64,000 bases of DNA from a bacterium (GTDB lineage: Bacteria; Planctomycetota; UBA1135; UBA2386): positions 124,001 through 188,000 of the forward strand of contig JANSXC010000009.1 of the NCBI GenBank assembly GCA_024743115.1, written 5' to 3'. The position numbers were made by a program, and so were the translations under genes. Numbering within the stretch: the first letter of the stretch is position 1; the number at the start of each line of letters is the position of its first letter. A model generated the notes under the pieces. That model made no database searches. It was not told the origin of the DNA and worked only from the letters and a program-made list of their open reading frames with translations. Below, one piece after another: positions 22,744 to 30,974 of this stretch.

Positions 22744-25281
22744 ATGAACGAAGCGTCGCCGCCCTCCGACGACCTGCCCGAAGCGATCGAGGACGAGGTC
22801 CTTGCGATCCTCGATGGCGACGACTCCGCGCAGGAAACCGCATTGCGCGACCTGCTCGAGAGCCATCCCGAACACGCCCGCACGATCCGGGCCTGGCTCG
22901 GTCGCGCCGGCATCCCGCTGCCGGCGATCATCACGACCGGCGGCAGCGTCGTCGAAGGTGAGGATCTCGACACTCTGCCGGCGCGCCTCGGGCGCTACGT
23001 GCTCACGCAACGCGTCGGCCGCGGCGGATTCGGCACGGTCTATCGCGCCGATCAACTCGAACCGTTCCAGCGCACGGTCGCGATCAAGGTACTCAACCCG
23101 GGCATGGACTCGCGCGAGATCCTCGCCCGATTCTCGGCCGAACGCGAAGCGCTCAACCGCATGGACCACCCCGGCATCGCGCGCCTGCACGACGCCGGCA
23201 CGACGCCGATCGGCCGCCCGTTCTTCGTCATGGAACTCGTCGCGGGTCCGTCGCTCGCGACCTACTGCCGCCAGCAGAGTCTGCCTCTTCGCGAACGCAT
23301 CGAGCTGTTCCTCCTCGTGCTCGATGCGATGCAGCACGCGCATCAAAAGGCTGTCGTGCATCGTGACCTGAGTTCCAACAACGTGCTCGTCACAGAAGTC
23401 GACGGCCAACTGCAGCCGAAGGTCATCGACTTCGGCATCGCAAAATCCCTCGCCGACCCGCTGCTCGCCGGCGGTGCGATGACGTTCCAGGGCACGTTGC
23501 TCGGCACGCCCGAGTTCATGAGCCCCGAGCAGGCCGCCGGCGACAGCGGTGACATCGACACCCGCGCCGATGTCTACGCGCTCGGCGTCCAGCTCTACGA
23601 ACTGCTGACCGATCAGCTGCCGGTCCCGAGCCACGTGCTGCGCGCGCAGGGCATCGCCGGCATGGCGCGCGCGATTCGCGACCATGTCGCACGACCGCCG
23701 AGTGCAGTCGCAGTCGGCCCTTCGAGGAACGGCCTGCGCGGCGACCTCGACGCGATCACGATGCGAGCGATCAGAAAGCGCCGCAACGAGCGCTACGCCG
23801 GTGTCGCCGAGTTCGCCGCCGACCTGCGCTCCTACCTCGCGGACGAACCGATCCGCGCCAGCGAGCCATCGACGTGGCATCGCCTCGCGAAGTTCGTGCG
23901 GCGCCACCGCGCGCAGAGCCTCGGCATTGCTGTCGTCACGTTCGGACTGATCGGTGCGACGGCCGTGCTCTGGTGGGCACTGGCGACCACCAACAATGCC
24001 CTCGCGGAATCCGAGAAGCAGAAGCAGGAGATCGAACGCCGCGCCGACGCCGGCTTCCGCCTGCTCGCGAACCGCGATCGGCTCATCGCCGCGATCGCGG
24101 CGGCGCAGCAATTACCGCCGCCATGGCCGCAGAACGAACAGCGCTATCGCGATTGGCTCGCGAACCACGGCAAGACCCTCGCCGAAGAGCTGCCAAAGTT
24201 GTCGACCAAGCTGACCGAACTCGAGGGCCGTGAGCTGGCCAACGACGTCGACCGCCACCTCTACTCAGCACTCCAACGCCTCGAAGACAGCTTGTCCGAC
24301 TTCGAAGAGAACTGGCTCGTACGCGTACGCGAGAAGCTGGCCTTCCTCGAGAACCAGGTCAGCCCCACACTCGCGAACCACGCCGCAGACTGGGAACGCG
24401 CGATCACCGAGATCCGCCGAGAATACGCGGGCCTCAAACTCCATCCACTGCCCGGCCTGGTCCCGCTCGGCCCCAACCCGAAGACCGGCCTCCAGGAGTT
24501 CCTCGATCTCGCGACCCACGACCCGGCCACGCCGATCCCCGAGCGTGACCCGGCGACCGGCGCACCGGTCGCCGAGGACGGCACGGGGCTCGTGTTCGTA
24601 CTCGCGCCACGCGACTCGTTCACGATCGGTGCCGAGCGCGACCGGCCAGGACTGCCGCGCAACGACCCCGACGCCGCCGCCAACGAACTGCGCGGCGATC
24701 GCATCCAACTCGACGCGTTCCTGATCGCGAACTCGGAGATGACCCGCGGGCAGTGGGCGCGGCTCAACGCGAAGGACGAGCAGCCGTTGAATCCACGACT
24801 GCCCGCGGCGGGCATCGACTGGACCACCGCCCGCCGGCGCCTCGGCGAGTTCGACCTCGATTTGCCGACCGAAGCCCAGTGGGAGTACGCGTGCCGCGCG
24901 GGCACCAAAACGCCGTGGTCCGCCGATGCCATCCGCCTGCCGGACCATGCCCGCCTCGCGAGCCAGTCCGCGCTGCCTGTCGGGTCGCTCGCACCCAATC
25001 CGTGGGGCCTCTTCGACTGCCACGGCAACGTCGCCGAGTGGTGCCTGGATCCACTGCTCGACTACGCGACGTCGTCGACCCGAGCCAACACGGGACTGCG
25101 AGTTCCAAGCGCGAACGCACCCGAGCCCACGATGACGAGCGACGCCGACCGGGTCATTCGTGGTGGTGCGTGGAACCAGCCAGCGAAAGCCGGCCGCTCC
25201 ACGGCTCGCGATGCCATGCCGCCGGACACCCGGACGAGCAGCATCGGAGTGCGTCCGATCCGCCGCTTTGGCCGAGATTGA
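22744..25281 (+). CDS. Membrane Ser/Thr kinase-like protein with degenerate FGE-sulfatase tail
   Basis: An 845-residue protein. After an acidic N-terminal helix region (PEHARTIRAWL), the kinase domain spans about 84-370 with a glycine loop (GRGGFGTVY), Lys115 in VAIK, DFG at 229-231 and an MSPEQ segment. The catalytic loop reads HRDLSSNN (206-213), so the Lys normally two residues after the catalytic Asp is Ser210. A membrane helix (LGIAVVTFGLIGATAVLWWAL, about 400-420) and a coiled coil follow. The C-terminal part (about 615-840) is an FGE/SUMF1-type fold (LPTEAQWEYACRAGT, NVAEWC, VIRGGAW), but the catalytic cysteines after RGG are absent. It is likely a signalling protein with a ligand-binding outer domain. 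Confidence 0.87.
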   Translation: MNEASPPSDDLPEAIEDEVLAILDGDDSAQETALRDLLESHPEHARTIRAWLGRAGIPLPAIITTGGSVVEGEDLDTLPARLGRYVLTQRVGRGGFGTVYRADQLEPFQRTVAIKVLNPGMDSREILARFSAEREALNRMDHPGIARLHDAGTTPIGRPFFVMELVAGPSLATYCRQQSLPLRERIELFLLVLDAMQHAHQKAVVHRDLSSNNVLVTEVDGQLQPKVIDFGIAKSLADPLLAGGAMTFQGTLLGTPEFMSPEQAAGDSGDIDTRADVYALGVQLYELLTDQLPVPSHVLRAQGIAGMARAIRDHVARPPSAVAVGPSRNGLRGDLDAITMRAIRKRRNERYAGVAEFAADLRSYLADEPIRASEPSTWHRLAKFVRRHRAQSLGIAVVTFGLIGATAVLWWALATTNNALAESEKQKQEIERRADAGFRLLANRDRLIAAIAAAQQLPPPWPQNEQRYRDWLANHGKTLAEELPKLSTKLTELEGRELANDVDRHLYSALQRLEDSLSDFEENWLVRVREKLAFLENQVSPTLANHAADWERAITEIRREYAGLKLHPLPGLVPLGPNPKTGLQEFLDLATHDPATPIPERDPATGAPVAEDGTGLVFVLAPRDSFTIGAERDRPGLPRNDPDAAANELRGDRIQLDAFLIANSEMTRGQWARLNAKDEQPLNPRLPAAGIDWTTARRRLGEFDLDLPTEAQWEYACRAGTKTPWSADAIRLPDHARLASQSALPVGSLAPNPWGLFDCHGNVAEWCLDPLLDYATSSTRANTGLRVPSANAPEPTMTSDADRVIRGGAWNQPAKAGRSTARDAMPPDTRTSSIGVRPIRRFGRD

Positions 25282-25296
25282 CGCTTCCGATCGCGG

Positions 25297-28200
25297 CTAT
25301 TCCATGAGGTCGAAGTCGCCCGCCAGCACGCGATCGAGGCGCCCCGTGCGCCAACCGCGCGCACGATCCTTGACCTCGGGTGACGGCGAGCGCCGGTAGC
25401 GGCGCAGCACGACCGGACTGCTGCCGTCCGTGCCGCGCAGCACGGACTGCGCGAGCGGCAGTTCACCGTCGGGACCGGCCGGCTCGGTCGGCTGCGGCAC
25501 CGCAACGACCCGAACCCGCACGGGCCGCGGCAAGTCGTCGCCCTCGAACACGTGCAGACCGTTCTCACCCGCGAGGATCGACCACGCCCCGAACCCAGTG
25601 ACCGCGATCACGGTCGCCTCGTCATCGGCACGGAGCGGGTTCCAGGTCATGCCGCGGCGTTCGGCCCAGCTCTCGTACATCGCGAGCAGATCCCGACAGG
25701 CGGCCGCAATCGCGTCGGGGCTACCAAGCGCGTCGTGCACCGGCGCGAGCTCGAGGTAGGCGTCCTGCGGTTCGTCGCGGCCGACCGCCGCGACCGCGAG
25801 CTGGAGCAGGAGCGCGCGATTCGCCAGGGCGCGCATTGCGGCGCTGTCGATCGTCCGGCCCGACGTCGCGCGCTCGATCGCATTCGCGACTGCGTTCTCG
25901 ATCCGGCTCGCGAGCTCGATGAAGCCGAGCGCCGCGTAGCGCCGCGGCGACGTCCAGAAGTCCGGCTCGTTCATGGCCGCGTACGCCCCCTGCTTGCGCT
26001 GCCCCCACGGCTCTTCATCGAGCGCCGCCTCGATGGCCCGCAGTTCGTCAGTGATCGTGACGAGCTCCGATGGATCACCCGCCGCCTCGCGCGCGAGCGT
26101 CCGCAGCCCGGCGAGCGCCGCAACGACCGCGGGCTCCGGCAATGCGGGCGCTTCCTGCTCGGGATCGACGAACTCGACCTGCACGCCCTGGCCATCGCTG
26201 CGAACGAACAAGAACTGGTCCCCTGCAGGCGCCCGGTCGCCGACGATGGTCGCGGCCAGCGGCGCGAGGACATAGCGCTCGATCGCGCGCCGCAATGGCC
26301 GCGCACCGAGTTCGGGTGAGTAGCCACGTTCCAACAGGAACGCGAGCGCTGACTCGTCCCACTCGACCGCCCACTGCCGGTTGCGGAAACCGCGGCGTTG
26401 CAGGACGAGATCGAGCTCCTTGTGCAGCACCTGCCGGAGCGTGGCGCGATCGAGCGTGCGAAAGACGACGATTCGATCGATGCGATTGAGGAACTCGCGC
26501 CGGAACGCGCCTTCGAGCGCGCGATGGAGGTTCGGCGAGCTGCCGGTAAACCCGAGGCTCGCGCCCTGCAGATCGCGTACGCCGAGGTTGCTCGTCATGA
26601 TCACGATCGCGTGGCGGAAGTCCGCCAGACGCCCCCGGCTGTCGGTCAGCCGCCCTTCGTCGAACACCTGCAAGAACAAGTCGAACACCGTCGGGTGCGC
26701 CTTCTCGATCTCGTCGAGGAGCACGACCGAGAACGGCTGCTCGCGAATCGCGTGCACGAGCGCCTTGCGACCGTGCACGTCGTCGGCGTCTCCAAGCAGT
26801 CGACCGATCGACTCCGCGTGGCGGAACTCGCTCATGTCGAGTCGCAGCATGCGATCGGCGGCACCGAACAGGAACTCGGCCAGGGCCCGACATAGCTCGG
26901 TCTTGCCCGTGCCCGTCGGCCCCGTGAACAGGAACACGCCGATCGGACGCCGGCTGTCACAGAGCCCGGCCTTGAGCATCGCGATGCGCTCGACGAGGCA
27001 GTTGACCGCGTCGGGCTGACCCAGCACGCGCTCCGAGAACCGCCGCCGCATGCCATCGAGATCGAGCGTGGCCCGGTCGTCGAGCACGCCCGCAGGCAGG
27101 CCCGTGAGCCGACTCAGCAGCTCGACGGCGTCGTCGAGCGTCGCACGCCGGGAGGGTCCCGCCGCTGGCACGACCTGCCGATGCAGCAGTTCCAACAACT
27201 GCAACAGACAGCCGGGACGAGCGACGTTCGGCAGGTACTGCTGCGACCGCAGGAAGAGCTCGGCGAGCTGCTCGCCGTCGCAGAGCGGCAGCTCGTCGAC
27301 CGCGCGGCGGCGCAGCCACTCCCGCCCCATCGCGAGGGTTTCCTCGCTGCCGGCGGCGGCCAACCGGACCGTGATGCCCGCCGTACGCAGCGCCGGCATC
27401 TGCCGTAGGAGCTGTTCGTGCGCAGCCGACGTCAACGGCGCAAGCACGCGCAACCGACCGGCGATCAGGTGCGGCATCAACAGATCCAGAAGACCCGCGG
27501 CCGAGTAGCGATGCCGACCAGCCGCGACGAAGTCGGCGAAGTCGGGCGCGATCCACAGCGCCCGCGGTTCCTGACCGACGGCCGCCACGAGATCGTGGAT
27601 GCGCTGTTCGATCTGCCCGATATAGCTCTGCCCAGCGAGCATCTGTTGCGCGCTGGCTTCGAACACGGTCCAGCCATTCGCGAGCAGGTCACCCGCGAGC
27701 TGCATCGTCACGGTTGCCTTGCCGACCCCGGGTTCGCCGGCAAGCAGAACGACGTTGGCCGCGCCGCGATCGAAGATCTGGCGCAGTTGCAGACTGCACT
27801 CCAGCTGCGTCGGCGAATCGAGCATCGCCTGCTCGCAATCGCTCGCGCCGAGCACGCGGGCGAAGGACCGAATCGACTCGAGCCCGGAGCTCGAAACCCC
27901 GCTCTTCGACCCGAGGACCTCGAGTACCGCCTGCGCACCGGGAGTGTCGACCCCGCGCAACACGGCCTCGATCTCACCGCGGCCACTGCTCGATAGTTCA
28001 CGCAACCGGGCCCGCTGGGCCGACTGACGAACGTGCTCCGCATCCAGTCGCGGCGCGAGGTAGCGCCGGAGCATCTCGATGCCGAGCGCGGTGTCCCAAT
28101 CGTGCTCCGCCATCATCACGTCGAACGCGAGCGCCGGATCCTCGAACCGACCGAGCGCCCGCAGCAGGAAGAAGCCGGCGAACACGCTGACGTGCTCGAG

Positions 28201-28611
28201 CACCTCGAGCAACTCGCGTTCCCGACCGGCGACCTCGGGCCGCTGCACGAGCGCCTGCGAAGCGGCCGCGGCGAGCGGCGAGTTGCCACTACGCAGATAG
28301 TCGAGCAGGAGGTCGTAGTCGAACTCGGGTGCCGCGAGCCGATCCACCAGCTGCCGCCACGGTCCTTCGACCTCGAGATCCTCGGGCCGGAGCGTCGACC
28401 GATAGAACTCCTCGGCCTCGTCGACCTGCCGGATCAGCGCCAGGCGCGGGTGCACCGGCGCGTCGTCGCCTTCGCCTTCGCCGGACTCATCATCGGCGGA
28501 CTCATCGGGTTCTTTCGATTCGGCCTCCGAACCCGACGCCACCGACTGCGCAGTCCATCGACCGATCACGAACGCGACCACCGCCGCGATCAATACCCAC
28601 AGCCATTCCAC
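25297..28611 (-). CDS. Membrane-anchored Clp/ClpB-type AAA+ protein fused to an RF2-like domain lacking GGQ
   Basis: A 1104-residue protein. An N-terminal membrane helix (about 1-20) and an acidic linker are followed by helical repeats (about 60-250). The first AAA+ domain has Walker A (GEPGVGKAT, about 290), but its Walker B reads ALWIAPDF, without the DE pair. The second AAA+ domain (about 530-800) is complete: GPTGTGKTE, VVLLDEIEKAHP, IVIMTSNLG, an arginine in FRREFLNRID and the Clp C-terminal LGARPLRRAIE. Residues about 850-1104 align with peptide chain release factor 2: MNEPDFW (880-886), MYESWAERRGM (978-988) and VKDRARGWRTGRLDRVL (from 1080). The GGQ domain and the SPF tripeptide are missing. 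The start is a GTG with AGGTGA upstream. Probably an unfoldase or disaggregase held at the membrane. Confidence 0.88.
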   Translation of the reverse strand: MEWLWVLIAAVVAFVIGRWTAQSVASGSEAESKEPDESADDESGEGEGDDAPVHPRLALIRQVDEAEEFYRSTLRPEDLEVEGPWRQLVDRLAAPEFDYDLLLDYLRSGNSPLAAAASQALVQRPEVAGRERELLEVLEHVSVFAGFFLLRALGRFEDPALAFDVMMAEHDWDTALGIEMLRRYLAPRLDAEHVRQSAQRARLRELSSSGRGEIEAVLRGVDTPGAQAVLEVLGSKSGVSSSGLESIRSFARVLGASDCEQAMLDSPTQLECSLQLRQIFDRGAANVVLLAGEPGVGKATVTMQLAGDLLANGWTVFEASAQQMLAGQSYIGQIEQRIHDLVAAVGQEPRALWIAPDFADFVAAGRHRYSAAGLLDLLMPHLIAGRLRVLAPLTSAAHEQLLRQMPALRTAGITVRLAAAGSEETLAMGREWLRRRAVDELPLCDGEQLAELFLRSQQYLPNVARPGCLLQLLELLHRQVVPAAGPSRRATLDDAVELLSRLTGLPAGVLDDRATLDLDGMRRRFSERVLGQPDAVNCLVERIAMLKAGLCDSRRPIGVFLFTGPTGTGKTELCRALAEFLFGAADRMLRLDMSEFRHAESIGRLLGDADDVHGRKALVHAIREQPFSVVLLDEIEKAHPTVFDLFLQVFDEGRLTDSRGRLADFRHAIVIMTSNLGVRDLQGASLGFTGSSPNLHRALEGAFRREFLNRIDRIVVFRTLDRATLRQVLHKELDLVLQRRGFRNRQWAVEWDESALAFLLERGYSPELGARPLRRAIERYVLAPLAATIVGDRAPAGDQFLFVRSDGQGVQVEFVDPEQEAPALPEPAVVAALAGLRTLAREAAGDPSELVTITDELRAIEAALDEEPWGQRKQGAYAAMNEPDFWTSPRRYAALGFIELASRIENAVANAIERATSGRTIDSAAMRALANRALLLQLAVAAVGRDEPQDAYLELAPVHDALGSPDAIAAACRDLLAMYESWAERRGMTWNPLRADDEATVIAVTGFGAWSILAGENGLHVFEGDDLPRPVRVRVVAVPQPTEPAGPDGELPLAQSVLRGTDGSSPVVLRRYRRSPSPEVKDRARGWRTGRLDRVLAGDFDLME

Positions 28612-28656
28612 GAGCGTTCACCTGGTTCGATGCCGTCTCCGAAAACTGGCCGCGCT

Positions 28657-29703
28657 TCAGTCGAGCCCGAGCGCCTTGCGGACCGCGATCTGATCGACCT
28701 CACCCCCGGCGAAGTCGTCGAACGCCTTGCCCGCGGGCGTGATCATGTGCGCCGCAATGAACGGCGCACCTTCCTCGGCGCCCTGCTGGCCGTCCTTGAA
28801 GCAGCACTCCCACTCGAGCACGGCCCAACCGTCGTAGCCGTACTTCGTGAGCAGCGTGAAGATGCCCGCGAAGTCGACTTCGCCATCGCCCGTCGAACGG
28901 AACCGACCGGCGCGATCCTTCCAGGGCTGATAGCCGCCGTAGACTCCGACCCAACGGTCGGGTCGGAACTCGGCATCCTTGACGTGGAACGCCTTGATGC
29001 GGTCGTGGTAGAGATCGATGAACTCCAGGTAGTCGAGCTGCTGCAGGACGAAGTGGCTCGGATCGTAGAGCAGGCACGCCCGCGCGTGACCGTCGACAGC
29101 TGCGAGGAACGCCTCGTAGCTCGCGCCGTCGTGAATGTCCTCGCCCGGGTGCACCTCGAACGCACAGTCGACCCCGCACTCGTCGGCATAGTCGAGCAGC
29201 GGCCGCCAGCGCCGCGCGAGTTCCTTGAACCCTTCGTCGACGAGACCCGCCGGCCGCTGCGGCCACGGGTAGACCGTGTGCCACATCAGTGCGCCCGGGA
29301 ACGTCGGCATCGCGTTCAGCCCCATGTTCTGGCTGGCCTTCAGGCACCACTTGACCTGCTGGCTGCCGTACTCGTGCATCTTCTCGGCGGTGTCGACGTG
29401 GTCCGGCGCGAAGCACTGGAACATCGAGACGTAGGCCGGGTGCACCGCGACGAGCTGGCCCTGGAGGTGCGTGCTCAGCTCCGTGATCGTGACGCCATGC
29501 TCCTGCGCCTGCCCCTTGAGCTCGTCGCAGTAGTCCTTGCTCTCGGCCGCCTTCTGCAGATCCATGCAACGGCCGTCCCAGGTCGGCACCTGCACGCCGT
29601 TGTAGCCCAGACCCGCAGCCCAGCCGCAGGCGGTGTCGAAGCGGTTCAGCGGAGCGTCGTCGCTCATGAACTGCGCGAGGAAGATTCCGGGTCCTTTCAT
29701 CAT
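28657..29703 (-). CDS. Sugar phosphate isomerase/epimerase family TIM-barrel protein
   Basis: A 348-residue protein of the AP-endonuclease-2 / xylose-isomerase-like TIM barrel family. Metal-site segments include EVHPGEDIHDG, LLYDPSHFVLQQLD and FHVKDAEFR, with the usual Glu, Asp, His and Glu spread along the strands, and a final WAVLEWECCFKDG. Related enzymes isomerise or epimerise sugars or inositol derivatives. Two adjacent ATGs occur at the start (29703 and 29700). It lies 41 bases after the stop of a Gfo/Idh dehydrogenase gene on the same strand, a common pairing in oxidation and reduction of 3-keto sugars, though each gene also has its own promoter-like box. Confidence 0.88.
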   Translation of the reverse strand: MMKGPGIFLAQFMSDDAPLNRFDTACGWAAGLGYNGVQVPTWDGRCMDLQKAAESKDYCDELKGQAQEHGVTITELSTHLQGQLVAVHPAYVSMFQCFAPDHVDTAEKMHEYGSQQVKWCLKASQNMGLNAMPTFPGALMWHTVYPWPQRPAGLVDEGFKELARRWRPLLDYADECGVDCAFEVHPGEDIHDGASYEAFLAAVDGHARACLLYDPSHFVLQQLDYLEFIDLYHDRIKAFHVKDAEFRPDRWVGVYGGYQPWKDRAGRFRSTGDGEVDFAGIFTLLTKYGYDGWAVLEWECCFKDGQQGAEEGAPFIAAHMITPAGKAFDDFAGGEVDQIAVRKALGLD

Positions 29704-29712
29704 GACCCGGGC

Positions 29713-29718
29713 AACCTA
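29713..29718 (-). promoter_or_regulatory. Candidate -10 box (TAGGTT, minus strand) before the TIM-barrel gene
   Basis: A TANNNT hexamer ends 9 bases before the ATG at 29703, in the short space after the dehydrogenase stop codon. It may give a second transcript start inside the pair. Confidence 0.35.
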
Positions 29719-29744
29719 TCCAACCGCCCCGCGCGGCGGGACGG

Positions 29745-30911
29745 CTACTTGGGAATCTTGACCCAGCCGCCGGACTTCGTCGACGCGATGGCAGCCTCGA
29801 GCACGGCCTGCACGGCAACGCCGTCGGCGAAGTCGGGCTTGAACGCCGCCTTGGTCCCGAGCGCGGCCACGAAGTCGGCGAGGTGATGCACGAACGTGTG
29901 CTCGTAGCCGACGATGTGGCCGTCCGGCCACCAGTTGGCCGCGTAGGGATGCGCCTCGTCCATGCACATGATCGTGCGGAAACCCTGCGCATCGCGACCG
30001 TCCTTGCTCGAGAACACCTCGAGCTCGTTCATGCGTTCGAGGTTCCAGCGGATCGACCCCGTCGTGCCGGAGATCTCGATGCAGTTGTAGTTCTTGCGGC
30101 CCGGCGCGACGCGTGTTGCCTCGAAGGAGCCGATCGCGCCACCCTTGAACTTCGCGAGGAAGCAGAACGCGTCGTCGACCGTGACCTTCGCCTTCTTGCC
30201 GCGGCCGGCGGGCCGCTCCTTGGTGAACGTCTGCTGCAGGCCGCACACGGCATCGAACTCGAGCCCGGTCAACGCGCGCGTGAGGTCGATGAGGTGCGCA
30301 TTGAGATCGCCGTGCGCACCACTGCCGCAGAGCTTCTTGTCCGTGCGCCAGCTCGCCGGTGTCTTCGGATCCGACAGCCAGTCCTGCAGATAAACCGCGC
30401 GCACCTGTCGCACGTCGCCGATGTCGCCACGCGCGATCATCCGAGCGGCGAGCATCGTCGCCGGCGCGCGCCGATAGTTGTGCCACAGCCCGACCCGCAC
30501 CCGCTGCTTCTTGGCGAGCGTCTGCATCGCCTTCGCCTGCGTCAGAGTCATCGCTAGCGGCTTCTCACACAGCACGTGCTTCCTGGCCTTCAACGCCGCC
30601 ATCGCGATGTCGTGGTGACTGTCGTTGGGCGTCGCGACATCGACGAGATCGATCGTCGAATCCGCGAGCACCGCACCGAGGTCTGCCGTTGCATCCGCAA
30701 AGCCCAGCTTCTTGGCGGCCGCACCGGCACGCCGAGCATCGCGGCCAACGACGATCTTCGGCACGACCGTGAACGGCAGTTCGAAGAAGTGATTGACCTG
30801 CCGGTATGCATTGGCGTGGGCCCGCCCCATAAAGGCGTGACCGACCATCGCGACGTTGAGAACGGGCTTGCTACGCCCACCGGCGGTGTTCGACTGCGAC
30901 GAGAGACTCAT
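29745..30911 (-). CDS. Gfo/Idh/MocA-family NAD(P)-dependent oxidoreductase
   Basis: A 388-residue dehydrogenase. The nucleotide-binding fold begins at about residue 18 (VLNVAMVGHAFMGRAHANAY), the second part of the site is TPNDSHHDIA, and the catalytic EKP motif appears in HVLCEKPLAMTLTQAKAM. The C-terminal alpha/beta domain has GAHGDLNAHLIDL, with a His where the family has its catalytic His. Such enzymes oxidise or reduce sugars and inositols with NAD(P). It is followed by the TIM-barrel isomerase gene, and together they probably process an uncommon sugar. It lacks the N-terminal Tat signal seen in some planctomycete relatives. Confidence 0.92.
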   Translation of the reverse strand: MSLSSQSNTAGGRSKPVLNVAMVGHAFMGRAHANAYRQVNHFFELPFTVVPKIVVGRDARRAGAAAKKLGFADATADLGAVLADSTIDLVDVATPNDSHHDIAMAALKARKHVLCEKPLAMTLTQAKAMQTLAKKQRVRVGLWHNYRRAPATMLAARMIARGDIGDVRQVRAVYLQDWLSDPKTPASWRTDKKLCGSGAHGDLNAHLIDLTRALTGLEFDAVCGLQQTFTKERPAGRGKKAKVTVDDAFCFLAKFKGGAIGSFEATRVAPGRKNYNCIEISGTTGSIRWNLERMNELEVFSSKDGRDAQGFRTIMCMDEAHPYAANWWPDGHIVGYEHTFVHHLADFVAALGTKAAFKPDFADGVAVQAVLEAAIASTKSGGWVKIPK

Positions 30912-30919
30912 GGCGGCGG

Positions 30920-30925
30920 ACCATA
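30920..30925 (-). promoter_or_regulatory. Candidate -10 box (TATGGT, minus strand) for the dehydrogenase
   Basis: A TANNNT hexamer ends 8 bases before the ATG at 30911. No ribosome binding site is present. Confidence 0.45.
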
Positions 30926-30974
30926 CCCCGTCGACCAGAGTGCCGCGACCAGTGAGCCGCGACAGGCGACGCGA

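Noticed and set aside
24580..25260. FGE-like domain read as an active formylglycine-generating enzyme
   Set aside because: The catalytic cysteines expected after the RGG motif are absent, so only the fold can be claimed.
25297..28611. Annotation as a plain ClpB disaggregase
   Set aside because: The first Walker B is degraded, there is a membrane helix at the N-terminus, and the last 250 residues resemble RF2; a plain ClpB label would hide this.
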